From NCBI RefSeq assembly GCF_003261055.1, contig NZ_CP030074.1:434001-498000 (forward strand): a DNA stretch of 64,000 nucleotides, in the 5' to 3' direction. The translations under genes were made by a program, and so were the position numbers. How positions within the stretch are numbered: position 1 is the stretch's first letter; every line of letters begins with the position of its first letter. A model generated the notes under the pieces. It was not told the origin of the DNA. It made no database searches and saw nothing but the letters and a program-made list of their open reading frames with translations. This document shows positions 1 through 7,730 of the stretch, piece by piece. The DNA is from Streptomyces cadmiisoli. GTDB lineage: Bacteria > Actinomycetota > Actinomycetes > Streptomycetales > Streptomycetaceae.

Positions 1-445
1 CAAGGCGACTGGCTGAAGGTGCGTGCGACGGTGGGCAGCAACTGCTGCGGGGCCAACTCCTGAGCCGCCACGATGGCTTCGCTGACCGCCATGACGATCA
101 GCGCTGCGAGGGTATCCGTGTCGCCCGGGTCGGCGGCCTCGGGCGATATGTCCGGCCCGCGCGACCGGGCAGAGCCGTCGACGACTGCATGTACCGTGCC
201 GTTGCCGGAGGACGCTGCCTGTGCGGGACCACAGTTGCGGGCGTAGACGTCGATCGCGGTGCCACCCGAACGGGAACCCGCCACTGACACCAGCCGGAAG
301 GTCAGCAGGCGTGACGGCACGCCGGGCCCCTCGCGGTCACCCCGGCTGGTGAGATATGGACGCGAAGCCGGCGGTGAAACCAGGTATTCCTGCGGCTTTG
401 GGCTCCTGACGCGGGGACTTGCCCACTGCCGTGAATCCCTTCTTC
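1..445 (-). other. Unidentified open frame at left edge, possibly the 3' part of a minus-strand gene
   Basis: On the minus strand one frame stays open from a stop near 445 down to the window edge, about 148 codons. Its end reads like amphipathic helix (LAALIVMAVSEAIVAAQELA, then a short tail), as in the C-terminus of an alpha-helical regulator, but no family is recognised. It has no ATG except near the end; a GTG near 335 is possible. On the plus strand a short frame from 1 to 63 also ends in a stop (tail GDWLKVRATVGSNCCGANS) and could be the end of a gene that begins outside the window. Third-position GC does not decide between the two, so either or neither may be real. Confidence 0.2.
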
Positions 446-1410
446 AAAGAAGGTGGAGCCTGCCCGTTCGCCACGCCGCTGATGCCGGTCGGCGATCAAT
501 GAATGAGGAAAGCAATTTCAGGCGATGCTGGTGCAGACCGCACTATTTTTTGACGCGTAAACCTTGCTCCGGGTTACTCCGAGTGAGATTGTTCCGGTCG
601 ACTGGATGAGGCTTTCTCGTCCCCGGAGTAATGGAATGGTCAGTATTGGCGGAAGTATCTCGATGTCGGTCGTAATGGCACGTTGGGTGTTGTGTGCCCG
701 GTCGACGCCCAGGCTTGAACGCGATGTGCAGAGGAGACGTGGTCCGTGTCCACGCCCGGTCCTCAGGTGACAGTCGGTGGTATCGAGTGCGACGGCACAT
801 CGGTGGAACTCCAGCCGGCCGCCCGTGGCACACGTATTGCCGCACACGAGGTCGCAGGCGGCTTCATGAGCTGCGCGTGTATGTGACAGACCGGCAGACC
901 AAGTGGCAGTGGCCGTCGGCCGAGGAGTTCCAGAAGCTCATTCTCATCGGGTACGGCCGTCCCCGGCGCTCCCGCAACCCGGGCGCGCCGTACATGTTTC
1001 ATCCGGCCTGGCCGCTTCAACGGCGACGCGGGAGGGGCCGACCGCGGTGTCCCAAGCGGGGGTGTGCACACATCTCCGAAGTCGATATGCGAACATACGC
1101 ACATCAGCTTGGGGGATCCCGATGAGCGGGCCAACATACGCAACGCACGTCGGCACGTGATCCTCGGTTGCACCTCGTCCGTATGGCCGTGTTCGCGGTC
1201 ATGTCGGTGACAGCGGCAGCCTCGGGCGCACCATGGTGTCTCGCCAGCGGTATGTGATCCGGCGTACCCACCCCTCGTCGCCGGGCGCTGTCCTCACGCA
1301 GCCGCGGACGCGGCCGCCGTTCTGCCACGCCGCGCCACCCGTAGCGGCGGTGCGACCGGTCGCCCTCCTTCGCGCCCGGACCAACACCCGATGCCTCATG
1401 GGGGATACGT
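64..1410. other. Gene-poor stretch upstream of the PepSY gene
   Basis: Apart from the possible minus-strand frame on its left and one small ORF at 746-886, this 1.35 kb shows no convincing gene. Base composition is less GC-rich than the neighbours between about 480 and 720, and open frames on both strands have random-looking arginine-, proline- and serine-rich translations. It looks like decayed or intergenic DNA. The last 30 bases carry a purine-rich GGGGGA just before the ATG of the PepSY gene. Confidence 0.4.
746..886 (+). CDS. Small cysteine-containing ORF, 46 aa, possibly a decayed gene
   Basis: A GTG at 746 follows a good ribosome binding site (GAGGAG at 731-736, nine-base spacing). 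The product starts VSTPGPQVTVGGIECDGTSV and ends SCACM, with three cysteines. Just beyond about 865 a different frame reads RVYVTDRQTKWQWPSAEEF, which looks more protein-like than the stop reached in the GTG frame. This could therefore be a small gene broken by a frameshift, or a genuine short peptide. No family is recognised. It is the only part of the first 1.4 kb with a translation signal of normal quality. Confidence 0.3.
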   Translation: MSTPGPQVTVGGIECDGTSVELQPAARGTRIAAHEVAGGFMSCACM

Positions 1411-2916
1411 ATGTCTCAGACCCGGAACCAGCCACCGAGTGGCGAGCCCGACGCGGCGTCGCCCTCCGTACGGGAGGTTTCGCAGACACGTGTCTCAGAA
1501 CATGTGCCGAAGACCGATGGCGCAACCCCGGGCCGGACCTGGGGGAGCCTACGACCACTGCTGCTCCGCCTCCATTTCTACGCCGGGGTGCTCGTCGGCC
1601 CGTTCCTGCTCGTCGCCGCGCTGACGGGCCTGGCCTACACCCTCACCCCGCAACTCGACCGCCTCGCCTACGGCGACCGGCTCCTCGTGGAGGACGTCGG
1701 CACCGACCCGATGCCGGTGTCGGTCCAGATCGCCGCCGCCCGGTCCGTTCATCCCGAGGGCACCCTGACCTCGGTCGTCGTCCCGTCGGCACCGGAGGAC
1801 ACGACCCGAGTGGTGCTGTCCGTCCCGGGACTGGGCGACGACCGGCAGCGGACGGTGTTCGTCGACCCGTACACCGCCGAGGTGCAGGGTGAACTGACCA
1901 CGTGGTCGGGGTCGACGCCCGTCACCCACTGGCTCACCGACCTGCACCGCAACCTCCACCTGGGCGAGAACGGCCGCCTCTACTCCGAGGTGGCCGCGAG
2001 CTGGCTCTGGGTGATGGTCGCGGGCGGACTCGTCCTGTGGTTGGCGCGATCCCGTACGCGACGTGGTGAGCGGGCCCGCGCCCTTCTCCTGCCCGAGCGT
2101 TCGGCGCGCGGGGTTCGGCGTACGCGCAGTCGGCATGCTGTCGTCGGCGTGTGGATCACCGCCGGTCTGCTGGTGCTCAGCATGACCGGGCTCACCTGGT
2201 CCCGTTACGCCGGTGACCGCTTCGGGCAACTCCTCGACGCGGCCCAGGCACACGCGCCGGAACTGGTCACCGAGCTGCCCGGCGCGCCCACCGCGACCGG
2301 GGACGACCCCGCGGAGCACCAGGACCATGTCGGCCACGAGGGCGGAGCGGACACGGCTGCGGCGGATCCGGTCGCCTTCGACGAGGTCCTCGCCGTCGCG
2401 CGGGAAGCCGGGCTCGGCGGCAAGGTGGTGCTGACACCGCCCGCCGACTCGGCCACGGCCTGGACGGTCGCGCAGGACGACGACCGCTGGCCCGTCCACT
2501 ACGACCGGGTCGCCGTCGACGCCGCCGCCGGGGAGGTCGTCTCCCACAGCCGCTGGGCCGACTACCCGGTCCTCGCCAAGCTCAGCAGGCTCGGCGTGCA
2601 GGGTCACATGGGCCTGCTGTTCGGCCCCGTGAACCAGATCGTGCTAGCCGTCATCGCCCTCGGCCTGGTCTTCGTGATCCTGTGGGGCTACCGCATGTGG
2701 TGGCAGCGGCGTCCGCGACGCGAGGGCCGTACGGCCCTGTTCGGCAAGGCCCCGGCGAGAGGAGCGTGGCGGTCGCTGCCTCTGCCGGTGCTGCTCATCG
2801 GCGTCCCCGCCGTGCTCGCGCTCGGTTGGGCCCTCCCTGTCCTGGGTGTCACGCTGCTCGCGTTTCTCGTCGTGGACGTCGTACTCGGGCTCGCCCGCCG
2901 GGCTGGCGCGACGTGA
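1411..2916 (+). CDS. PepSY-associated transmembrane protein
   Basis: Predicted inner-membrane protein of 501 aa with the PepSY-TM layout: a disordered N-terminus of about 45 residues, a first membrane segment at about 57-78 (HFYAGVLVGPFLLVAALTGL), an extracytoplasmic PepSY-like region, membrane segments near 195-212 and 243-262, a second PepSY-like region, and three hydrophobic segments from about 405 to the end. A conserved-looking HRNLH follows the first PepSY region. Between membrane segments 3 and 4 lies a histidine-rich stretch (EHQDHVGHEGG) that could bind metal. Family members often accompany ferric or cupric reduction and siderophore uptake, but the biochemical role is not settled. 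The start is ATG 1411 after a purine-rich GGGGGA. The next gene downstream, 505 bases away, is a copper enzyme, so a role in copper or iron handling is inferred. Confidence 0.85.
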   Translation: MSQTRNQPPSGEPDAASPSVREVSQTRVSEHVPKTDGATPGRTWGSLRPLLLRLHFYAGVLVGPFLLVAALTGLAYTLTPQLDRLAYGDRLLVEDVGTDPMPVSVQIAAARSVHPEGTLTSVVVPSAPEDTTRVVLSVPGLGDDRQRTVFVDPYTAEVQGELTTWSGSTPVTHWLTDLHRNLHLGENGRLYSEVAASWLWVMVAGGLVLWLARSRTRRGERARALLLPERSARGVRRTRSRHAVVGVWITAGLLVLSMTGLTWSRYAGDRFGQLLDAAQAHAPELVTELPGAPTATGDDPAEHQDHVGHEGGADTAAADPVAFDEVLAVAREAGLGGKVVLTPPADSATAWTVAQDDDRWPVHYDRVAVDAAAGEVVSHSRWADYPVLAKLSRLGVQGHMGLLFGPVNQIVLAVIALGLVFVILWGYRMWWQRRPRREGRTALFGKAPARGAWRSLPLPVLLIGVPAVLALGWALPVLGVTLLAFLVVDVVLGLARRAGAT

Positions 2917-3421
2917 CACCGACGTGAGACACGTGTGTCGGCATTCCTCCGGTGTTCCGGGCCGGGGAGTGTCGTACCCGTCACACACACCTAAAATTTG
3001 AAGCGTCAAGCAATTGGTGATTTACTTGCCTTCCGGGCAAGGCGTTCGGAACGCGCCGCTCGCTTCCGGTGCTGCTGCCGGCTGATCGCCCGTTTGCATC
3101 CGTCGTGCCGCCACCGAAGCCATCTGCACCGCATCACCGCAATGTGCTGACGCAGGCTCAGCCACCCCACACCAGGCGCCCCGCCGACGCCACAAGCGAG
3201 GACGGGACCTCCCTGGCAGCGCCCGCGGGAACCCTCCGGCAGCCTGGCTCCCTTGCCCACAAGGCACTGAGGACGCCCCGGTGACGCACACGAGCGGCGC
3301 ATGTTCCCGCGTGTCACACCGGGTGCGCCGTGCGGCGTGTCCTCGCGCGGGGGATCCCCGAGCCCGCAACGGCGTCGCAGGTGACTCCCGTGCCTCAGTC
3401 AACGGACAGAATGGGCAACAC
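2917..3421. other. Long leader/intergenic region before the multicopper oxidase
   Basis: These 505 bases contain no convincing gene. Near 2991-3045 is an AT-rich promoter-like patch holding the TTGA-N4-TCAA palindrome (separate entry) and a second inverted repeat, CTTGCC-N5-GGCAAG at 3025-3041. The remainder, about 370 bases, would be a long untranslated leader if transcription starts there, unless a second promoter lies closer to the ATG at 3422. Confidence 0.5.
2998..3026 (+). promoter_or_regulatory. Promoter with TTGA-N4-TCAA palindrome upstream of the multicopper oxidase
   Basis: TTGAAGCGTCAA at 2998-3009 is a palindrome with four-base arms. Its left arm also reads as a -35 hexamer (TTGAAG), followed after 17 bases by TTTACT at 3021-3026 as a -10. 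An operator overlapping the -35 box fits repression. The same palindrome occurs at 5557, 7697 and 13876. Confidence 0.5.
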
Positions 3422-5380
3422 ATGACAAGCACTTCCCGGCGGTCCCTGTTGGGCATGGCCGGTCTGACCACAGCCGCCGTCGCCGTGGGCGGAACCATCG
3501 CCCTCAGGGGGAGCGAATCCCAGGCCCAGGAGCTGACCGGGGCCGCGACCCTGCCGGGCGTCGACACACCGACGCACACCGAGCTGACCCCGTTCAAGGA
3601 CCCGCTGCGCATCCCTCCGACCCTGCGGCTGAACAGCAGGAGCATCACGGAGATCAACCTCGTCAACTCGCGTCAGCGCCTGCACTCGCAGCTGCCTCCC
3701 ACCCGCCTGTGGACCTACGGTGGCCACTTCCCCGGCCCCACCATCGAGGTGCGCAGCGGTCAGAAGGCCCGCGTCGCCTGGAACAACAAGCTGGCGGGCA
3801 CCCTGCCCGTCAAGGCCGTCTGGATACGCCCCGAAGGCCCCGGACCCGGCTTGCTGCCCTACAACCGGCCCGGATCCGAGGGAGGGTTCCCCCGGGCGGA
3901 GGTCGACGGGCTGACCCCGTGGACGACGGTGCATGTGCACGGCGGTCACCAGAACGGCCTCAGTGACGGCGCGTCCGAGTACGGAGTGACGCCGGGCGAC
4001 GCGCAGTTGGCCGAGTTCGCCAACGACCAGGCGGCGGCCCACCTCTTCTACCACGATCACGCCATGGCGATCACCTCGCTGAATGTCGCGGCCGGCCTGG
4101 TGGGCCACTACTTGGTGCGCGACGCGGAGGAGTCCCGGCTCCGGCTGCCTCAGGGCGAGTACGAAATACCCCTGATGATTCAGGAGGTCAACTTCGACAC
4201 CGACGACAAGGGCCGGATCGACGGACGCATCCTGTCCAAGCGGATCGTCCACGGCCCCGAGCCGACTCCCGGAGTCATGCCGCCGGCCCTGGCGTCCCTG
4301 TGCCCGTTCACGATGGTCAACGGCGTCGTCTGGCCGCACCTCGACGTGGAGGCGCGCGCGTACCGCTTCCGTGTGGTGAACATGTCGGGCGTTCGCGTCT
4401 ACCGTCTCGTCGTCGTCGACGAGGAGACCGGCAAGCCCGTCCGCGGCGCCATGAAGCTGATCGGCACGGATCTGGGTCTGCTCGGCAAGCCGCAGACGAT
4501 CGACGAGGCGCTGTCGCTCGCTCCCGCCGAACGCGCGGACCTCGTCATCGACTTCGCCGCGTTCCCCGGCAAGCGGCTCAAGCTCGTGAACACGATCCCG
4601 GGCCAGACTCCCGGCGCGGCCCTGCCGGAGTTCACCATTCCGTACCCGGAGGTCATGCAGTTCCGCGTGGAGAAGAAGCGGAACCCGAAGCCGTACGCGG
4701 TTCCGGCGACGCTGTCCCCGAGGTTCCGGAACATCAAGCCGGGTGACGTCCCCAAGGACGCCACCGAGCGCTTCGTGCTGCTGGCCTTCGACAAGTCCGG
4801 CGCCATGCCACAGATCTGGGAGATGCAGGAAGTCTCCGCGCAGACGGCACCCGGCGACGGCATCGTGCAGATCGAGATCGACGGCACGACCAGGGCCCTG
4901 CGCCGCACGGCGACCGTGTTCGAGGACACCACGACCTTCTTCGCGTCATCCGACACCTGGGAGAAGTGGCACTTCGTCAGCGTCGCGCCGCCCGGTGTGC
5001 CGATCTACCACCCGATGCACATCCACCTGATGAACTTCCAGGTCGTCGAGCGGCGTTCGCTGGATTCCACCGGCCTGGACCACGCCGCGGGGAAGACCAC
5101 GAAGCCCCTCACTCCGGGCGCGGCGCTGCCGATCGCCCCGGAGGAGTCCGGTTGGAAGGACACCGTCAACGTCCAGGCCAACACCATCGTCACGGTCGCG
5201 GGACGGCTGGCGAAGCAGAGCGGCAAGGTGATGTACCACTGCCACATCCTCGACCACGAGGACGAAGGCATGATGCGTCCGTTCGTCATCATGCCGGCGG
5301 CCGTGCACGAGATCCACGGCATGGTCATGGAGATGAACGGCAAGATGGGCGCGGGCCACGGCGCGCACGCGCATTCCTGA
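3422..5380 (+). CDS. Tat-exported multicopper oxidase (laccase / phenoxazinone synthase-like)
   Basis: Secreted or cell-surface oxidase of 652 aa that should couple four one-electron oxidations of a phenol, aminophenol or metal ion to reduction of O2 to water. The N-terminus has a Tat signal (SRRSLLGMAG, then a hydrophobic stretch to about residue 35). Copper-binding motifs are in the usual order: HVHGGHQ near 171, YHDHAM near 209, HPMHIHLMNF near 529, and HCHILDHEDEGMM near 606 with the Cys of the type 1 site and an axial Met downstream. Length and motif spacing match the three-domain CotA / phenoxazinone synthase class rather than the two-domain small laccases. ATG 3422 was chosen because it begins the Tat signal; an upstream in-frame start at 3281 would add an arginine-rich, non-signal stretch. 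Substrate cannot be read from the sequence. Confidence 0.92.
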   Translation: MTSTSRRSLLGMAGLTTAAVAVGGTIALRGSESQAQELTGAATLPGVDTPTHTELTPFKDPLRIPPTLRLNSRSITEINLVNSRQRLHSQLPPTRLWTYGGHFPGPTIEVRSGQKARVAWNNKLAGTLPVKAVWIRPEGPGPGLLPYNRPGSEGGFPRAEVDGLTPWTTVHVHGGHQNGLSDGASEYGVTPGDAQLAEFANDQAAAHLFYHDHAMAITSLNVAAGLVGHYLVRDAEESRLRLPQGEYEIPLMIQEVNFDTDDKGRIDGRILSKRIVHGPEPTPGVMPPALASLCPFTMVNGVVWPHLDVEARAYRFRVVNMSGVRVYRLVVVDEETGKPVRGAMKLIGTDLGLLGKPQTIDEALSLAPAERADLVIDFAAFPGKRLKLVNTIPGQTPGAALPEFTIPYPEVMQFRVEKKRNPKPYAVPATLSPRFRNIKPGDVPKDATERFVLLAFDKSGAMPQIWEMQEVSAQTAPGDGIVQIEIDGTTRALRRTATVFEDTTTFFASSDTWEKWHFVSVAPPGVPIYHPMHIHLMNFQVVERRSLDSTGLDHAAGKTTKPLTPGAALPIAPEESGWKDTVNVQANTIVTVAGRLAKQSGKVMYHCHILDHEDEGMMRPFVIMPAAVHEIHGMVMEMNGKMGAGHGAHAHS

Positions 5381-5419
5381 ACGAAGCAGGGGCCGGCCCT
5401 TCACCCCGCCCCGCGGCGA

Positions 5420-5459
5420 GGCCTCGCACCGGCATCGGTCCTGGTGCCGGTGCGAGGCC
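5420..5459 (+). terminator. Perfect 15-bp hairpin after the multicopper oxidase
   Basis: GGCCTCGCACCGGCA at 5420-5434 pairs fully with 5445-5459 around a ten-base loop, 40 bases after the stop codon. It is followed closely by a second hairpin, giving a tandem terminator. Confidence 0.75.
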
Positions 5460-5491
5460 GCCCGGGGCGGGTCCCGGTCGCTCCGCTTCGG

Positions 5492-5523
5492 GGCCGTCCC
5501 GGCGGTTCGCCGCCGGGACGGCC
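5492..5523 (+). terminator. 14-bp hairpin with TTCG tetraloop
   Basis: GGCCGTCCCGGCGG at 5492-5505 pairs perfectly with 5510-5523 across a stable TTCG tetraloop. It is the second element of a tandem terminator isolating the oxidase from the SnoaL-like gene. Confidence 0.75.
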
Positions 5524-5556
5524 TCCGCCGTCACCCGCCCTACGAGCAGTAGACTA

Positions 5557-5585
5557 TTGACGCGACAAATAACTTCGAGTATCGG
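5557..5585 (+). promoter_or_regulatory. Promoter with variant TTGA-N4-TCAA palindrome before the SnoaL-like gene
   Basis: TTGACG at 5557-5562, a 17-base spacer and TATCGG at 5580-5585 form a plausible housekeeping promoter 26 bases upstream of the ATG at 5611. The -35 lies in TTGACGCGACAA (5557-5568), the same palindrome as at 2998, 7697 and 13876 with one mismatch in the right arm. Confidence 0.5.
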
Positions 5586-5610
5586 CAGCAGAGGAAACCC
5601 GACATTCATC

Positions 5611-6342
5611 ATGACGACGCCACTCGATCGCTACTTCGAAATCCTCAACCGCGTCGACGATGATCGGTCCAGCCTCCAGGAAATTCCGGCAATCTTCGCC
5701 GAGAATGCGCTACTGCTGGACTGCGGAGAGTTTGTCCAGGGCCAGGAGAGGGCGGTCGCCTTTCTCCACCGGAAAGCGGACCGTCGCCAGGAGGCCCGAT
5801 ATTTTTGGAAATCTTCCGTGGGCGAGGACGGAGTCATCACCGCTCACTGGAGCGAGGTCGGGCAGGACCGGGCCGGGACGGAATTCTATGCGTGCGGCCG
5901 TGCCACGGTCGTACCGGACCGGCACGGCAGGATCTCGTACCTCAACCTGACTTTGGCCGGCTCCTCCGACCGCGCCAGGCTTCTCACGGCCAAGCACATG
6001 CAGGTCTGGTCGATTCCCGACCGGCGCGAACGTGCCCTGGCCATGGAGGAGGTCTACGCCGAGGACATCACGTTCATGGAACCCGAACCCGACCGTGTTC
6101 TCGTGGGCCGGGACGTCCTGAACGACTACATCGGCGCCGCACGGCACCAGGCTCCGCTCGTGAGCATGGAGGTCGAGAGCTTCTACCGGAACCAGGAATC
6201 CGCGGTCTTCCGCTGGGACGCGGTCCTGCCGGACGACAGCACGGCGGTCGGCTGGGAGTTCCTCTACACGGCGTCGGACCTGATCGAGAGGGTTGTCGTC
6301 TTCGGCCCGAACCGCGAAGCCATGACCGAGGGGCCGAGGTAG
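5611..6342 (+). CDS. Two-domain SnoaL-like (NTF2-fold) protein
   Basis: Cytoplasmic protein of 243 aa that appears to be a tandem of two NTF2/SnoaL-like domains (about 1-115 and 125-235). Each starts with a helix (RYFEILNRVDDDRSSLQEIP; RRERALAMEEVYAEDITFME) and ends in beta strands, with aromatic and acidic residues lining likely pockets. Single-domain members include polyketide cyclases and small-molecule isomerases or hydrolases, and many have unknown substrates. The start ATG 5611 is preceded by GAGGAAA at 5591-5597. The gene stands alone between a tandem terminator and the nitrilase leader, and its promoter carries the shared palindrome. No catalytic assignment is safe. Confidence 0.7.
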   Translation: MTTPLDRYFEILNRVDDDRSSLQEIPAIFAENALLLDCGEFVQGQERAVAFLHRKADRRQEARYFWKSSVGEDGVITAHWSEVGQDRAGTEFYACGRATVVPDRHGRISYLNLTLAGSSDRARLLTAKHMQVWSIPDRRERALAMEEVYAEDITFMEPEPDRVLVGRDVLNDYIGAARHQAPLVSMEVESFYRNQESAVFRWDAVLPDDSTAVGWEFLYTASDLIERVVVFGPNREAMTEGPR

Positions 6343-6646
6343 TTCGCCCTCGTCCCCGGTGGAACTTCGCGCGGCCTCCGGCGAGTGTGGTCAGCGGCAC
6401 GTCGCGGCACGGCGCGCGCGGCGGGGTCGTTCGCTAATATAGGAGCATGTACTCCTAATGGAGGATGGCCGGCCCCGGGGCCCCGCCGACCGACAGGCCG
6501 GCGGGCGATGCGCGGGGCGGCCGACCGCGCGGGCCGCGGACGCACCGCGCCCGAGCGAACCGCAAGCCCTCCACATCGTGTGCGACCGACCCGGGCGGCG
6601 CCGTGCCGCACGCCGCACCGAATCACGTGAGCAGAAGGAGCCCCCC
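6343..6646. other. Leader region of the nitrilase with inverted repeat
   Basis: The first half has no gene. A TAATAT (6436-6441) that may be a -10 runs into the inverted repeat TAGGAG-N6-CTCCTA at 6440-6457, a likely operator. The remaining 190 bases to the nitrilase start are GC-rich without a gene. A strong AAGGAG sits at 6635-6640. Confidence 0.45.
6440..6457 (+). promoter_or_regulatory. Inverted repeat TAGGAG-N6-CTCCTA, likely operator
   Basis: Six-base perfect arms separated by CATGTA directly abut a TAATAT -10-like box. The position just downstream of a -10 is typical of an operator that blocks transcription start. It is the only such repeat near the nitrilase gene, about 190 bases upstream of its ATG. 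Confidence 0.45.
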
Positions 6647-7636
6647 ATGACCGTCGTACGAGCAGCCGCAGTGCAGATCAGCCCCGTGCTCTACAGCCGG
6701 GCCGGCGCCGTCGAGAAGGTCGTCGGCAAGATCCGCGAGTTGGGGAAGCGGGGTGTCCAGTTCGCCGTGTTCCCCGAGACCGTCGTCCCGTACTACCCCT
6801 ACTTCTCCTTCGTGCAGCCGCCCTTCAAGATGGCCAAGGAACACCTGCGCCTGCTGGAGGAGGCGGTGACCGTGCCGTCCGCCGCGACCGACGCGATCGC
6901 CGAGGCCGCCCGCGAGGCCCGGATGGTCGTCTCCATCGGGGTCAACGAGCGGGACGGCGGCACCATCTACAACACGCAGCTGCTCTTCGACGCGGACGGC
7001 ACGCTGATCCAGCGCCGACGCAAGATCACGCCCACGTATCACGAGCGGATGATCTGGGGCCAGGGCGACGGTTCCGGTCTGCGTGCGGTGGACAGCGCCG
7101 TGGGCCGGGTCGGCCAGCTCGCCTGCTGGGAGCACTACCTGCCGCTCGCGCGTTACGCCCTGATCGCCGACGGGGAGCAGATCCACGCCGCGATGTACCC
7201 GGGTGCCTTCGGCGGCCAGCAGTTCGCCGACCAGATCGAGGTCAACATCCGTCAGCACGCCCTGGAGTCGGCCTGCTTCGTGGTGAACGCCACCGCGTGG
7301 CTCGACGCCGACCAGCAGGCGCAGATCGCCGAGGACACCGGCGGTCCCGTCGCCGCGATCTCCGGTGGCTTCTTCACCGCCATCGTGGACCCCGAGGGGC
7401 GCATCATGGGCGAGCCGCTCACCTCGGGCGAGGGCGAGGTCATCGCCGACCTGGACTTCGCGAAGATCGACCTCCGCAAGCGCCTGATGGACTCGCGCGG
7501 CCACTACAGCCGCCCCGAACTGCTCAGCCTGCAGATCGAGCGCACCCCGGCGCCGCACGTCCACCAGCGCGGGGACCGTACGCCGGAGCAGACCGCTCGG
7601 GCGGCCGAAGAGGGTGGCTCCGCCGAAGCGCGGTGA
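6647..7636 (+). CDS. Nitrilase of the Nit6803 / Nit1 type
   Basis: Cytoplasmic carbon-nitrogen hydrolase of 329 aa expected to convert nitriles to carboxylic acids and ammonia through a Glu-Lys-Cys triad. The triad is visible: E44 in [16 protein letters not shown]126 in [20 protein letters not shown], and nucleophile C160 in [13 protein letters not shown]. These flanks closely resemble those remembered for the cyanobacterial nitrilase Nit6803, including [10 protein letters not shown] and [13 protein letters not shown] near the C-terminus. Length is normal. ATG 6647 is preceded by AAGGAG with a six-base gap; an earlier in-frame ATG at 6458 would add a random-looking Arg/Pro-rich leader. Close relatives often sit in a conserved multi-gene Nit1C cluster (radical SAM, acetyltransferase, AIR synthase, flavoprotein). 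None of those partners is present here. Confidence 0.92.
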   Translation: MTVVRAAAVQISPVLYSRAGAVEKVVGKIRELGKRGVQFAVFPETVVPYYPYFSFVQPPFKMAKEHLRLLEEAVTVPSAATDAIAEAAREARMVVSIGVNERDGGTIYNTQLLFDADGTLIQRRRKITPTYHERMIWGQGDGSGLRAVDSAVGRVGQLACWEHYLPLARYALIADGEQIHAAMYPGAFGGQQFADQIEVNIRQHALESACFVVNATAWLDADQQAQIAEDTGGPVAAISGGFFTAIVDPEGRIMGEPLTSGEGEVIADLDFAKIDLRKRLMDSRGHYSRPELLSLQIERTPAPHVHQRGDRTPEQTARAAEEGGSAEAR

Positions 7637-7696
7637 GCCGGTGCGGCCGCGGGGCGAAGGGCACACCTCTCACACGTGTGCCGGCTCCGAAGTTCG

Positions 7697-7724
7697 TTGA
7701 CGTATCAAACAGTTGCCATATACT
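7697..7724 (+). promoter_or_regulatory. Near-consensus promoter with TTGA-N4-TCAA palindrome; probably leaderless transcript
   Basis: TTGACG at 7697-7702, a 16-base spacer and TATACT at 7719-7724 make one of the best housekeeping promoters in the window. The palindrome TTGACGTATCAA (7697-7708) covers the -35. The expected start of transcription, about seven bases after the -10, falls on the GTG at 7731. Confidence 0.65.
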
Positions 7725-7730
7725 GCGGCG

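Noticed and set aside
3060..3420. Riboswitch in the multicopper oxidase leader
   Set aside because: The leader is long, but no conserved cobalamin, SAM, TPP or similar core could be recognised.
3281..3421. Longer N-terminus of the multicopper oxidase from ATG 3281
   Set aside because: The added 47 residues are Arg-rich and would bury the Tat signal; ATG 3422 begins a classical signal.
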